DNA of 64,000 nucleotides. Source: Thiogranum longum (lineage in GTDB: Bacteria; Pseudomonadota; Gammaproteobacteria; DSM-19610). The notes under the pieces are model-generated. The model ran no database searches. It saw only the letters and a program-made list of their open reading frames with translations, and was not told the origin of the DNA. The DNA is taken from positions 2,389,352-2,453,351 of the forward strand of contig NZ_SMFX01000001.1 of assembly GCF_004339085.1 (NCBI RefSeq). The letters are read 5' to 3'. The stretch's first letter is position 1. Every line of letters starts with the position of its first letter. This document shows positions 46,743-56,183 of the stretch, piece after piece. Made by a program: the position numbers and the translations under genes.

Positions 46743-48413
46743 TTATTGATCCAGTGTGCGGTAGCGTTCACGCAAACGGTTCCGGATGGAAATTGCTGTC
46801 AGATTAAGTGCCACGATAACCAGTACCAGCAACAGCGCGGTTGCGTAGACCAGGGGTCGTGCCGCCTCGACATTGGGACTCTGGAACCCGACGTCATATA
46901 TATGAAAACCAAGGTGCATAAACTTGCGATCCAGATGGATAAACGGTGCATTACCGTCCAGCGGTAACGCCGGTGCCAGCTTCACCACACCCACCAGCAT
47001 CAGTGGCGCCACTTCACCGGCTGCACGTGCGACAGCCAGTATGACGCCGGTCATCATGGCCGGGCTGGCCATCGGCAAAACGGTTCGCCACAGTGTTTCT
47101 GCCTTGGTGGCGCCCAGCGCAAGGCTGCCCTCGCGAATGGATCTCGGGATACGTGACAAGCCTTCTTCGGTTGCCACAATGACAACAGGCACAGTCAACA
47201 ATGCCAGTGTCAACGATGCCCACATCAACCCGGGCGTTCCAAACGTCGGTGCAGGTAGCGCCTCCGGGAAGAGCAACTGATCGATATTGCCACCAAGAAC
47301 ATAGACGAAGAAGCCCAGGCCGAACACACCGTAAACAATCGAGGGTACGCCGGCCAGATTATTGACCGCGATTCGAATCAACCGGGTCAGCGGGCCCTGC
47401 GTCGCATACTCGCGCAGGTAGACGGCGGCTATCACACCGAACGGTGTTACCAACAGCGCCATCAACATCACCATCATCACCGTACCGAAAATAGCCGGGA
47501 AAATACCACCCTCTGTATTTGCTTCGCGCGGGTCTTCACTGACGAATGCCCACAGGCTGGAAAGGTAGAACCCTGTTTTGTGCCAAAACCCCATGGTATT
47601 CGGCTGCCAGGCTCGCACGATATTCGCCAGGGGAATGTTGACGGCCTCGCCTCCCATCGCCAGCATCGTGATGGAATCACGCCTGAGTTCCCGGTAGCGA
47701 GCGTCCAGCTTTTCCTGTAGTTCACTGAATTCGGCCTGCAGGGATTGTTTGCGGCGTTCGATATCCGCGATGGCTTCCGGTGTATCCTCGTCATCCAGCT
47801 CCAGCCTCCTCCGCTCCAGACGCAACTGCTCAAGCCGGTAGTTGATTGCACCGATATCTTTACGTTCCAGTTTACGAATCAGCTTGCGAATATCGCGTAC
47901 GCGTTCGAGTCTGGGTTGTAGCTCGAGCCATGCCGCGTCCTTCCCGGCAACCAGCTTCCCTTCTTCACGGACATCCTGCAGGAAACCGTAAAAGTTACCC
48001 CACTCGGTACGCTCCAGTTCAACCAGTTCTTTCGGTGTCTCCCGGCTGATGATGGACGGCTCATTGATCCAGCGAAAATCCAGCCCGGAAATATCCCGAT
48101 TACCGGTCTTGATGAGGTAACGTTCGATGTCCACGGCGTCGCCATAAGACTCGACCGGCTCTCCCGCTTCACGCAATCGTTCGACAGTGATGCGCTCGGT
48201 ATCGGAAATTTCACCGATCAAATGCTGTACGCTGCCATCCGGCATGCGGTACTGCATTTCCTGCAGCGGTGACGGCCAGAAGTGCCCAAGTCCATTTACG
48301 GCAATCAGGCCCAGTAAACCCAGCACCATGATCAGGCTGGCAGAGACCGCAGCAGCATTCAGCCATATCCATGGCTTGCCGCTTTTTACCCAACTGCCAA
48401 AGTCTTTACTCAT
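46743..48413 (-). CDS. pstA: Phosphate ABC transporter permease PstA, long form
   Basis: A membrane permease of PstSCAB. At 556 residues it is about twice the E. coli length. After TM1 (about 22-45) there is a roughly 250-residue periplasmic insertion with a charged coiled coil ([39 protein letters not shown]). The six-helix permease domain follows (about 295-545), with the EAA-type loop [26 protein letters not shown]. Long PstA/PstC forms are known in pseudomonads and vibrios. It lies 12 bp from pstC and 11 bp from pstB. Confidence 0.92.
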   Translation of the reverse strand: MSKDFGSWVKSGKPWIWLNAAAVSASLIMVLGLLGLIAVNGLGHFWPSPLQEMQYRMPDGSVQHLIGEISDTERITVERLREAGEPVESYGDAVDIERYLIKTGNRDISGLDFRWINEPSIISRETPKELVELERTEWGNFYGFLQDVREEGKLVAGKDAAWLELQPRLERVRDIRKLIRKLERKDIGAINYRLEQLRLERRRLELDDEDTPEAIADIERRKQSLQAEFSELQEKLDARYRELRRDSITMLAMGGEAVNIPLANIVRAWQPNTMGFWHKTGFYLSSLWAFVSEDPREANTEGGIFPAIFGTVMMVMLMALLVTPFGVIAAVYLREYATQGPLTRLIRIAVNNLAGVPSIVYGVFGLGFFVYVLGGNIDQLLFPEALPAPTFGTPGLMWASLTLALLTVPVVIVATEEGLSRIPRSIREGSLALGATKAETLWRTVLPMASPAMMTGVILAVARAAGEVAPLMLVGVVKLAPALPLDGNAPFIHLDRKFMHLGFHIYDVGFQSPNVEAARPLVYATALLLVLVIVALNLTAISIRNRLRERYRTLDQ

Positions 48414-48425
48414 ACATCATTCCCG

Positions 48426-50672
48426 TCACAGGCTACTGTACTTGTTACGCAGCCGCTGACGAATCAGCTCGGCGCCGGTATTAAAGACAAAGGTAAACAG
48501 GAACAGCACCAACGCGGCAAGAAACAGGATACGGTAGTGCGTACTCGCCACTTCGGACTCTGGCATTTCCACTGCAATATTGGCAGACAGGGTACGCATG
48601 CCCTGGAAGATACTCAGGTCCATTACCGGTGTATTGCCGGTCGCCATCAGCACAATCATGGTTTCACCAACAGCACGTCCCACTCCCATCATGACACCGG
48701 AGAAAATTCCCGGGCTGGCGGTCAGCAGAACGACGCGAACCAGCGTTTGCCAGCTGGTTGCACCGAGCGCCAGTGAGCCGCTGGTCAAGTGCCGCGGCAC
48801 ACTGAAAATCGCATCCTCGGCAATCGAAAAGATGGTTGGAATAACGGCAAACCCCATCGCCATTCCCACCACCAGCGAGTTGCGCTGGTCAAACCCGATA
48901 CCCATTTCATGCTGCAGCCAGGCCGGCATATCACCACCAAACAGCCATTGTTCCAGCAAGGGACTCACGGCCAGCGACAAATATCCCGCTCCCAGTATGA
49001 CCGGAATCAACAACGCAGCCTCCCAGCCCGTTGATATCCGGCCGGTGACACGTAGTGGCAAGCAATGCCACAACCAGGCCGTGGCCAGTACCAGCAGGGG
49101 CATCAACAGCAACATGGCGAACAGGCCGGGTAAATGCGTCTCCACCAGCGGTGCCAGCCAAAGTCCGGCCAGAAATCCCAGGATAACCGTGGGCAGGGCT
49201 TCCATAATCTCGATGGTCGGCTTCACCATCTGGCGCATCTTTGGCGCCATGAAATAGGCGGTGAATACTGCGCCAAGTATTGAAAGAGGAATCGCGAACA
49301 GCATGGCGTAAAACGCCGCCTTGAGTGTACCGAACGCCAACGGCGTCAGACTGAATTTGGGTTCGAAGTCATTATCTGCCGCCGAAGACTGCCAGATATA
49401 TTCCGGCTGGTCATAACCCTCGTACCAGACCTTGCCCCATAGCGCGCCCCAGGACACTTCCGGGTGCGGGTTATTGATACGCCAGAACTCGAGTTGATTG
49501 TTATCATTCAATGCCCACAATGCATCGGCACGCGGACTGACTGCCAGCAGACGTACAGGCGCATCCGAAACGGTTTTCCGGATCAACCGCTGTCCGGCCG
49601 TCGCATGATAGATCGAAACACTGCCATCTTCACCCGCAACCAGGAAACCTTTTCGACTGGACTCCGGTACCAGCGCCCGTGTGCTGACTTCATTATCAAA
49701 ACTGCGAATCTGTTGAAGGTGGGATACACCCTCCTCGTCCCTGACCTGGAACCACTGACTAATCCTGCCGTCGTCACTGGCCACCATGATAGAGTTGCCA
49801 CCTGCCAGGAAGCCTGCGGAAACCACACGGGTATTTTTTGCCGTGACCCTGATCTGTTCATGCAGACGCGCCTGCGACAAATCTGAAATATCGAACCAGG
49901 CCAGTGTCCCGTCACGGCTTACCAGGTACAGCTCACGCTGCGAGGGATCGACCAGCAGACTAACAATGTCTTCAATATCGGTATAGCCACTGCTTCGCTC
50001 GAATGTCCAGCCGGCATCTTCCTCCATAAGCGACGCTTCGGGAGAGGCACGCACGACCGACAGCATGCCACCCTGTGTCCAGGCCACGATCGTGAAAGAC
50101 TCGTCCTGTTGAATCGCAAGTTTGTCCAGCGATGCCCTGTCAGTGTTGACATCAACGGGTGTCTTGCCGAGCGGGTACTGCACTTCCGGTGTAATGACAC
50201 GTTTGTCATTCGGGAAACTGACCTGGTAGTTGAGTTTGACGACCAGTGCCTGCCCGTTACTGAAACCCAGCGCAACAATGCCGGAATTCGGACGCGCCGC
50301 CGAAAAACCGGCAACTTCTGCCGCGTCCGGAACGGGTAACTGCACCTGACTGATTTCGTGACCATCGCTTGTGGAAAGAAAACGTACGTGCCCCTTGCGA
50401 TCGATCACTGCACCGATTTCTGCCTGCTCTTCCATCGACAGGTAAACCGCCTCATTGCCGTCCGGCAGCGGATAGGTCGCCTCGTGCTGCATCTCGGCAG
50501 ATTTGAGCAGCGGCATAACAACATACAAAAGATAGATGAATATCAACAGGATAGCGATGATGACTGAAACACCACCAGCACCGATCAGCCAACGCGCCAG
50601 GCGATCCCTGAGCAGGCGCAGGCGAAGGTGAACACTACTTTTATAACTGTTTGAAGTTGATGGCCCGGACAT
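48426..50672 (-). CDS. pstC: Phosphate ABC transporter permease PstC, long form
   Basis: The first gene of the pstC-pstA-pstB-phoU operon, 748 residues against about 320 in E. coli. TM1 (about 30-53) is followed by a periplasmic region of about 400 residues. That region carries repeated beta-strand segments like a WD/propeller fold (IDRKGHVRFLSTSDG, DGTLAWFDISDLSQ, SDDGRISQWFQV, EDGSVSIYHATAG, WALNDNNQLEFWRI). The permease domain comes next (about 450-740) with [26 protein letters not shown]. The ATG at 50672 is preferred to 50705. A Pho box lies 25 bp upstream. Confidence 0.92.
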   Translation of the reverse strand: MSGPSTSNSYKSSVHLRLRLLRDRLARWLIGAGGVSVIIAILLIFIYLLYVVMPLLKSAEMQHEATYPLPDGNEAVYLSMEEQAEIGAVIDRKGHVRFLSTSDGHEISQVQLPVPDAAEVAGFSAARPNSGIVALGFSNGQALVVKLNYQVSFPNDKRVITPEVQYPLGKTPVDVNTDRASLDKLAIQQDESFTIVAWTQGGMLSVVRASPEASLMEEDAGWTFERSSGYTDIEDIVSLLVDPSQRELYLVSRDGTLAWFDISDLSQARLHEQIRVTAKNTRVVSAGFLAGGNSIMVASDDGRISQWFQVRDEEGVSHLQQIRSFDNEVSTRALVPESSRKGFLVAGEDGSVSIYHATAGQRLIRKTVSDAPVRLLAVSPRADALWALNDNNQLEFWRINNPHPEVSWGALWGKVWYEGYDQPEYIWQSSAADNDFEPKFSLTPLAFGTLKAAFYAMLFAIPLSILGAVFTAYFMAPKMRQMVKPTIEIMEALPTVILGFLAGLWLAPLVETHLPGLFAMLLLMPLLVLATAWLWHCLPLRVTGRISTGWEAALLIPVILGAGYLSLAVSPLLEQWLFGGDMPAWLQHEMGIGFDQRNSLVVGMAMGFAVIPTIFSIAEDAIFSVPRHLTSGSLALGATSWQTLVRVVLLTASPGIFSGVMMGVGRAVGETMIVLMATGNTPVMDLSIFQGMRTLSANIAVEMPESEVASTHYRILFLAALVLFLFTFVFNTGAELIRQRLRNKYSSL

Positions 50673-50697
50673 GATCAGAACAGGGTACGCGACGATT

Positions 50698-50715
50698 ATG
50701 ACCATTGTGTGACAG
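50698..50715 (-). promoter_or_regulatory. Pho box upstream of pstC
   Basis: Read on the minus strand: CTGTCAC-ACAA-TGGTCAT, two 7-bp half sites at 11-bp spacing that match CTGTCAT at 6/7 and 5/7. It ends 25 nt before the pstC start, where PhoB would activate the pstCAB-phoU operon. Confidence 0.75.
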
Positions 50716-50742
50716 GCAATTCACCTGAACAAAGCCCCCCTT

Positions 50743-50758
50743 TGGCATTGAATTTGCT
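50743..50758 (+). promoter_or_regulatory. Sigma-54-type promoter for the PilZ gene
   Basis: TGGCATTGAATTTGCT has the -24 GG and -12 GC at the required 10-nt separation, and it fits TGGCAC-N5-TTGCW at all but one conserved base. It is 61 nt upstream of the PilZ ATG. The match suggests RpoN control, typical of motility and flagellar genes. Confidence 0.6.
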
Positions 50759-50819
50759 TTTGTTACTACCAGCAACACCGGACCGCCACACGTCTGGCAC
50801 ATATGGGAGGGCATGCCAC

Positions 50820-51137
50820 ATGGGCATCGAACATCGCTGGAGTTCACGACGCGAAATTGATCTTGAAGTAAACCTGCACTATCCACCTGTTGGAACGGTC
50901 AACGGGAAAACACGCAATATCAGCCTTGAAGGTATGTACGTCGATCTCAAGGGCGTACGCATTCCACCACAGGCAAGACTGGAAATTTCCTTTATTGCCG
51001 AAATGCGCGGCCGACCTGTCGAGCACCGTCTGCCGGCCTACGTGGTGCACACCCGGGACGGTGGTGTAGGACTGATGCTGCAACACGTCGGTTACCGCGA
51101 ATTCGACGCACTGCGCTTCATGCTCAACGCCGCATAA
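50820..51137 (+). CDS. PilZ-domain c-di-GMP receptor
   Basis: A 105-residue single-domain PilZ protein. Both c-di-GMP binding motifs are intact: RWSSR (RxxxR, at residues 6-10) and NISLEG (N/DxSxxG). The ATG at 50820 has GGGAGGG upstream; an in-frame ATG at 50709 would add an unconserved 37-residue leader crossing the Pho box and promoter, so it is rejected. It is divergent from pstC and convergent with pstS. It is the one clear c-di-GMP effector among the cyclase and phosphodiesterase genes in this window. Confidence 0.88.
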   Translation: MGIEHRWSSRREIDLEVNLHYPPVGTVNGKTRNISLEGMYVDLKGVRIPPQARLEISFIAEMRGRPVEHRLPAYVVHTRDGGVGLMLQHVGYREFDALRFMLNAA

Positions 51138-51145
51138 AATATCGC

Positions 51146-51180
51146 TAAAAAAAAGCCCCCGCCGTAGCGGCGAGGGCTTT
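51146..51180 (-). terminator. Terminator of pstS
   Basis: A 12-bp stem with one mismatch (AAAGCCC-CGCCG against CGGCG-GGGCTTT, loop TAG). On the minus strand it runs into eight Ts, so it ends pstS 17 nt after its stop. The same hairpin may slow transcription from the PilZ side. Confidence 0.85.
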
Positions 51181-51196
51181 CCGATCGGCAGGAAAC

Positions 51197-52174
51197 TTAC
51201 TGCAGCTTGAGCAATTCCTTGTCGACAACCGACTTCGGCAGCGGGATGTAGCCGTCCTTGATGACAACATTCTGGCCCGGGCGGGATAACACCAGCTTCA
51301 GGAACTCACGCTCCAGGGGTGGTAGCGGCTTGTTCGGATGCTTGTTCACGTAGACATACAGAAAGCGTGACAGCGGGTACTTGCCGGTAATGGCATTTTC
51401 AGACGTTGCTTCAACAAACGGCTGCCCGTCCTTTTTGGCCAACGGCACAGTACGCACACCCGAGGTGGTATAACCGATACCGGAATAACCAATGCCGTTT
51501 AGCGAGGAAGAAACCGACTGCACAACCGAAGCAGAACCCGGTTGCTCATTTACGTTGTTCCTGTAGTCGCCCTTGCACAAGGCTTTCTTTTTGAAGTAAC
51601 CGTAAGTCCCGGAAACCGAATTGCGGCCATAGAGCTGAATGGTACGGTTTTTCCAGGCGCCTTCCAGGCCCAACTGGCCCCAGCGCGTGATATCTTCCGG
51701 GTAGCCGCACTTGCGGGTGGATGAAAATATTGCATCAACCTGTGGAATTGTCATGCCCTTGACCGGGTTGTCCTTGTGTACAAATACCGCGAGCGCATCG
51801 ATTGCGACCCGGATCGGGGTCGGCTTGTAACCGTAGCGGCGCTCGAAAGCTTCCAGTTCCTTGTCCTTCATCTTGCGACTCATCGGACCCAGGTTTGAAG
51901 TGCCTTCGGTCAGTGCAGGCGGTGCAGTGGAGGAACCTGCCGCCTGGATCTGTATGTTGACGTTCGGGTATGCGCGCTTGAATTCCTCGGCCCACAGGGT
52001 CATCAGGTTGGCCAGGGTATCTGAACCGACACTGGACAGGTTGCCGGATACGCCACTGACGCGGTTATAGTCCGGTATACCGGAATCTACCCTGGATTCT
52101 GCCATCAGCGAACTGCTGAAACCCAGTACGGCCGACAGCACGCCGGCGACCAGTGTGTGTTTACGTAAAGCCAT
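51197..52174 (-). CDS. pstS: Phosphate-binding protein PstS
   Basis: The periplasmic phosphate receptor of the Pst importer, 325 residues with a signal peptide (about 1-25, ending SSSLMAES). Family blocks: [75 protein letters not shown] and [25 protein letters not shown] precedes the ATG. It is transcribed separately from pstCAB, with its own Pho-box-like site and terminator, downstream of phoB-phoR on the same strand. Confidence 0.94.
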   Translation of the reverse strand: MALRKHTLVAGVLSAVLGFSSSLMAESRVDSGIPDYNRVSGVSGNLSSVGSDTLANLMTLWAEEFKRAYPNVNIQIQAAGSSTAPPALTEGTSNLGPMSRKMKDKELEAFERRYGYKPTPIRVAIDALAVFVHKDNPVKGMTIPQVDAIFSSTRKCGYPEDITRWGQLGLEGAWKNRTIQLYGRNSVSGTYGYFKKKALCKGDYRNNVNEQPGSASVVQSVSSSLNGIGYSGIGYTTSGVRTVPLAKKDGQPFVEATSENAITGKYPLSRFLYVYVNKHPNKPLPPLEREFLKLVLSRPGQNVVIKDGYIPLPKSVVDKELLKLQ

Positions 52175-52247
52175 TCGTGTTCTCCTTGCTCAGGAACAAT
52201 TATGTTGAATCGGGTTTGTTACTGTGTGGAGATGCTAGTCCTGTAAT

Positions 52248-52265
52248 ATGACAGGCGTATTACAA
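52248..52265 (-). promoter_or_regulatory. Pho box upstream of pstS
   Basis: Minus strand: TTGTAAT-ACGC-CTGTCAT, half sites at 11-bp spacing matching 5/7 and 7/7. It lies 73 nt upstream of the pstS ATG and directly after the phoR stop. It is overlapped by a wider inverted repeat (CCTGTAAT at 52240 and ATTACAGG at 52265). Confidence 0.65.
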
Positions 52266-53576
52266 TTACAGGGCTTTTGCTGATTTACAACTGCGTAATT
52301 GCGATTCGGGGAAGCGGCAACCGAAACGGCTGCCACGGCCCGGTTCACTGTCAATTTCGAGACGCCCCTGGTGCCGTAATAACACATGCTTCACAATGGC
52401 AAGCCCCAGCCCGGTGCCACCACGCGCACGCGATCTTCCGGCATCGACACGGTAAAAGCGTTCCGTCAGGCGGGGAATATGCTGTGCCTCGATACCTGGC
52501 CCGCTATCGGTTACTGAAAATAACCCGGTCTCGTTCTCGCGCACCCAATCCACCTGAATACTGCCACCTGCCGGCGTGTAACGTACCGCATTGAACACCA
52601 GGTTGGAGAATGCGCTGAACAGTTCACTCTTGACGCCAACCAGGCACAGTGTATTTTCGATATGAACTTCGAACCGGTGCCCCTCGACACCACTTAGCGT
52701 CTTCGCCTGGCTGACAACCTGTGCAACCAGCTCCGGTATATCCACAACCCGGGCCGCATCATTGGGCTCATCGCTCTCGAGTCGCGCCAGCAGCATCAGG
52801 TCCTCGACCAGCCTGCGCATCCGCTCGCTCTGCTCTTGCATGCTTTGCAGGGGAACGACACAACGCTCATCCGGCTCATCATCGATCATTGCTTCAAGGT
52901 AACCGGTAATCACTGTAAGCGGTGTACGCAGTTCATGTGACACATTGGCCACAAAATCCTGCCGCATGCGTTCCAGCTTTTGTATATGCGTCATGTCGCG
53001 GGCCACCAGCAAACGACGATTACCCGCATAGCGGACAAGACGGATACGTAATGTCTGGCCTTCGTTGACCGGCGAGGGTATTTCAACACCGCCCTCATAA
53101 TTATCGCTGTGGAGATAGTCCAGAAAGGCAGGGTGTCGAATCAGGTTACTGATGCGCTGGCCACTGTCACGCGGAAACTCAAAACCAAGGTAGCGGGCAG
53201 CGGCTGTATTCCACCATTCGATTTCCTCGCTGTCCGGCCTGAGTTCGACAGTCGCGTCCGGCAATGCACCGGTCATTTTATGCAACCGCTTCAGCATATG
53301 ACTCAGGTTGCGTTTGCGCTTCTGGTTGCGTTGCTGCAATCGGTAAATATGCTCGAAAGCCTCGTCCCAGATGCCGCTGGCCTCGGGCGGCTTGAATGAC
53401 TTGCTCTCGCGTAACCAGCGGACCAGTCGATTGAGATTATAGAGATGCCAGCCAAGATAAATAACCAGCACCAGCAACAGGCCAGCCATTACCTGGCCAG
53501 CCAGTGCACCAACAAGTACACCGACCAGTATCAGCGCGGCCAGCCGCCACAGCTCATGCTGCCAGGCTCGGGTCAC
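52266..53576 (-). CDS. phoR: Phosphate regulon sensor histidine kinase PhoR
   Basis: A 436-residue kinase. It has two N-terminal membrane helices (about 11-44), a PAS domain (about 100-195), HisKA with H214 in [14 protein letters not shown], and HATPase with [22 protein letters not shown] and [14 protein letters not shown]. It phosphorylates PhoB when phosphate is low, under PhoU/Pst control. The start is GTG at 53576, overlapping the phoB stop by 4 bp (GTGA). pstS follows. Confidence 0.95.
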   Translation of the reverse strand: MTRAWQHELWRLAALILVGVLVGALAGQVMAGLLLVLVIYLGWHLYNLNRLVRWLRESKSFKPPEASGIWDEAFEHIYRLQQRNQKRKRNLSHMLKRLHKMTGALPDATVELRPDSEEIEWWNTAAARYLGFEFPRDSGQRISNLIRHPAFLDYLHSDNYEGGVEIPSPVNEGQTLRIRLVRYAGNRRLLVARDMTHIQKLERMRQDFVANVSHELRTPLTVITGYLEAMIDDEPDERCVVPLQSMQEQSERMRRLVEDLMLLARLESDEPNDAARVVDIPELVAQVVSQAKTLSGVEGHRFEVHIENTLCLVGVKSELFSAFSNLVFNAVRYTPAGGSIQVDWVRENETGLFSVTDSGPGIEAQHIPRLTERFYRVDAGRSRARGGTGLGLAIVKHVLLRHQGRLEIDSEPGRGSRFGCRFPESQLRSCKSAKAL

Positions 53577-54265
53577 ACCTTCGCCTTGTCTGAAAAACGA
53601 TAACCGGCGCCGCGTACGGTTTGTATGAATCGATCACAGCCACAGCTTGCCAGAGCCTTGCGCAAGCGCCTGATGTGCACATCCACCGTGCGTTCTTCTA
53701 CATATATGCCACGCCCCCATACACGGTCGAGCAATTGTTCGCGGCTGTAGACCCGGTCGGGGTGTCGCATAAAAAAAGACAGTAAGCGAAACTCGGTCGG
53801 CGCCAGCTCGATTTCCGTTTCATCAGCCAGAACACGATGATCGACCGGGTTAAGTGCAAGCCCACCAATCTGCACCACTTCCTGCCCGGATTCGGGACTG
53901 GTACGCCGTAACACCGCCTGGATACGGGCAACCAGTTCCCTGGGCGAGAACGGCTTGGTGACATAGTCATCAGCCCCGGTTTCCAGGCCACGCACCCGGT
54001 CATTTTCATCACTGCGGGCCGTTATCATGATGACAGGCAGTGCGGCGGTGAGTTCTTCGCGGCGCAGACGTCTGGCAAGATCGACACCGCTCATACCCGG
54101 CAACATCCAGTCCAGCAAAACAAGGTCAGGAGGGTTTGCCGCAATCGCCAGCAAGGCCTGCTCGGCATCGGCAACCTCATCCACGCGAAAGCCGGCTTTT
54201 GTCAGTGAGAAACCCAGCATTTCGCGGATTGCCGACTCGTCTTCTACGACCAGAATACGTTTCAT
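53573..54265 (-). CDS. phoB: Phosphate regulon response regulator PhoB
   Basis: An OmpR/PhoB-family regulator of 230 residues. Receiver domain 1-120: acidic pocket VVEDES, phospho-acceptor D52 (VLLDWMLPG), T in MITARS, and K in YVTKPFSP. Winged-helix DNA-binding domain about 130-228, with [19 protein letters not shown] and [12 protein letters not shown]. It activates pst and other phosphate-starvation genes. phoR is coupled downstream. Two Pho-box-like sites precede it, implying autoregulation. Confidence 0.96.
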   Translation of the reverse strand: MKRILVVEDESAIREMLGFSLTKAGFRVDEVADAEQALLAIAANPPDLVLLDWMLPGMSGVDLARRLRREELTAALPVIMITARSDENDRVRGLETGADDYVTKPFSPRELVARIQAVLRRTSPESGQEVVQIGGLALNPVDHRVLADETEIELAPTEFRLLSFFMRHPDRVYSREQLLDRVWGRGIYVEERTVDVHIRRLRKALASCGCDRFIQTVRGAGYRFSDKAKV

Positions 54266-54280
54266 TATCTCTGTTACCGG

Positions 54281-54330
54281 ATCACAACAGTGTCACAGCA
54301 AAGCACAGAAGTATTACGATTGTGTGACAG
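54281..54330 (-). promoter_or_regulatory. Two tandem Pho boxes upstream of phoB
   Basis: Minus strand: CTGTCAC-ACAA-TCGTAAT (54313-54330) and CTGTGAC-ACTG-TTGTGAT (54281-54298), each a pair of 7-bp half sites at 11-bp spacing. The boxes are 32 bp apart, about three helical turns. The distal one overlaps the end of egtD, and the proximal one ends 15 nt before the phoB ATG. Confidence 0.65.
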
Positions 54331-55321
54331 GGCCGCCTTCCGGACCGGCAAGTACCAGTGAAAACCAGCCATTGTCCGGTTCAAAATGGCGCTGAATGGC
54401 CAGCCCCGCATCATTCAGCAAGGACTCCAGTCGGGCCGGAGTAAACTTGCGACTGATCTCGGTCAGGATACGCTCACCGTCCTCCAGTTCGAGAGTGCGG
54501 TCGAGTGCACCAATATGAACAGATTGCCTGCAACGTGATACCAGGTACATCTCTATCTGGCTGGCCTCGGCATTAAACAGTGCGCGGTGCTCAAAATTGG
54601 TATCGCAAAACTCTGCGTCCAGCTCGCGATTCAATACTTGCAACAGGTTCAGGTTAAACCGGGCAGTAACGCCTGATTCATCATTATAGGCGGCATGCAG
54701 TACCCCGGCGTCCTTGACCCGGTCTGCGCCCAGCAGCAATCCATCACCCGGCCGCATAATTGCGCGCACCTCGTCGAGAAACGCTGCCGCTTCTTCCCCG
54801 GTAAAGTTGCCGATCGTTCCACCAAGGAACAGATACAGACAGCGTCCTTCACGTGGCGGCAAACCGGCCAGGCCACCGTGGTAGTCCCCGACCAGTGCAT
54901 TGACCTGTAACCACTCATACTCCTCCACCAGTTGCTGGCCGCTATCACGGAGCATTTCCTCGCACACATCAAAGGGCCAGTAGGAGGTTGTTTCACCTGC
55001 CCGGTCACAGGCGTCGAACAGGTGCCGCGTCTTGCGCGCCGTACCGCTACCGAACTCCACAATATGATCCGGGCGAAGCTGCTCGATAATATCCCGCGCA
55101 CAGACCTGCAACAGCGCCTCCTCGGTTCGCGTTGGATAATATTCCCGGGTTTCACAGATTGCATCGAACAGCTGTGAACCGCGCTCGTCATAAAAGTACT
55201 TGGGCGGCATGAAGCGCGGCGCATCGATCAGCCCTGCACTGGCATCCTCCAGAATATCCTGCACCGGTAACCGTGCGGGCACCTTGTGACTGGTCAGGCG
55301 TGACTCGGCATTCTCCTCCAT
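54314..55321 (-). CDS. egtD: L-histidine N-alpha-methyltransferase EgtD
   Basis: A SAM-dependent enzyme that trimethylates histidine to hercynine, the first step of ergothioneine synthesis. The 335 residues have the family N-terminus (DVLxGL-like region, MPPKYFYDERGSQLFDAICETREYYPTRTE), the SAM site VEFGSGTARKTRHLFDA, and LFLGGTIGNF. It is divergent from egtC-egtB, with 80 bp between starts. Its 3' end lies 48 bp from phoB on the same strand and overlaps a Pho box. Confidence 0.93.
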   Translation of the reverse strand: MEENAESRLTSHKVPARLPVQDILEDASAGLIDAPRFMPPKYFYDERGSQLFDAICETREYYPTRTEEALLQVCARDIIEQLRPDHIVEFGSGTARKTRHLFDACDRAGETTSYWPFDVCEEMLRDSGQQLVEEYEWLQVNALVGDYHGGLAGLPPREGRCLYLFLGGTIGNFTGEEAAAFLDEVRAIMRPGDGLLLGADRVKDAGVLHAAYNDESGVTARFNLNLLQVLNRELDAEFCDTNFEHRALFNAEASQIEMYLVSRCRQSVHIGALDRTLELEDGERILTEISRKFTPARLESLLNDAGLAIQRHFEPDNGWFSLVLAGPEGGPVTQS

Positions 55322-55401
55322 TTACACCACCATATTGGATAAGCAGGCTGCATAGGCTACCATCGACGGCAATCCAGCGAAACAGAGAGCCTTGCCACCC
55401 G

Positions 55402-56181
55402 ATGTGCCGGATCGCCGCCTACCTGGGAGAACCCGTTGCACTGAGCCATTTTTTGCTCGATCCGCCACACAGCCTGGAGGTCCAGGGCTGGGCGCCACAG
55501 GAACTCAAATACGCCAAACTGAATGCCGACGGTTTTGGTTTTGCCTGGTATGACGCTGAGGGCAGGCCGGCGGCTTACGTCAATCCGGCACCCATCTGGT
55601 CCGATCCGAATCTGCCGCACCTGGCACGAACCCTCGTCAGCCCACTGTGGATTGCGAGTGTCCGCAGTGCAACAACAGGCAATCCTGTCAATCACGCCAA
55701 CACCCAGCCCTTCCTCGACAACGAGTTCCTGTTTGATCACAACGGACTCATCGATGATTTTCACGGCGCGCTACAACAACACATGGTTCAGCAACTGGCT
55801 CCGGAGCTGCTGGCCACAATACGTGGCAATACTGAATCTGAATACCTGTTTGCCGCACTGCGACAACGGCTCAAAGACAACCCTGATCTCCCTGTAGAAA
55901 CTGCACTGGCAGAACTGATGGATAACATCGCAACATGGACAGAAGGCCATCGTTGCCTGCTCAACATTGTTGTCAGCGACGGCGAACGCTTGTACGCCGT
56001 ACGTCACGCAATCGGTGACGACTGCCCCTCACTGTATTACACTACCGATGATGAAATGTTCCCCGGCGCGCAACTCATAGCCTCGGAGCGACTGACCGAA
56101 TCCTCGTTCTGGCAAAGCATGCCGGAACACCAGATTCTGATCCTTGACCCGGAAGAGCCACCCGAACTACTGTCACTTTAA
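55402..56181 (+). CDS. egtC: Ergothioneine biosynthesis glutamine amidotransferase EgtC
   Basis: An Ntn-type amidohydrolase of 259 residues that removes the gamma-glutamyl group from gamma-glutamyl-hercynylcysteine sulfoxide. The ATG at 55402 puts the nucleophile at Cys2 (MCRIAAYLGEP); the longer upstream frame is rejected for that reason. VRSATTGNPVNHANTQPF and FDHNGLIDDF are family blocks. egtB starts 2 bp later. Its presence implies that EgtB uses gamma-glutamylcysteine rather than free cysteine. Confidence 0.93.
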   Translation: MCRIAAYLGEPVALSHFLLDPPHSLEVQGWAPQELKYAKLNADGFGFAWYDAEGRPAAYVNPAPIWSDPNLPHLARTLVSPLWIASVRSATTGNPVNHANTQPFLDNEFLFDHNGLIDDFHGALQQHMVQQLAPELLATIRGNTESEYLFAALRQRLKDNPDLPVETALAELMDNIATWTEGHRCLLNIVVSDGERLYAVRHAIGDDCPSLYYTTDDEMFPGAQLIASERLTESSFWQSMPEHQILILDPEEPPELLSL

Positions 56182-56183
56182 AC

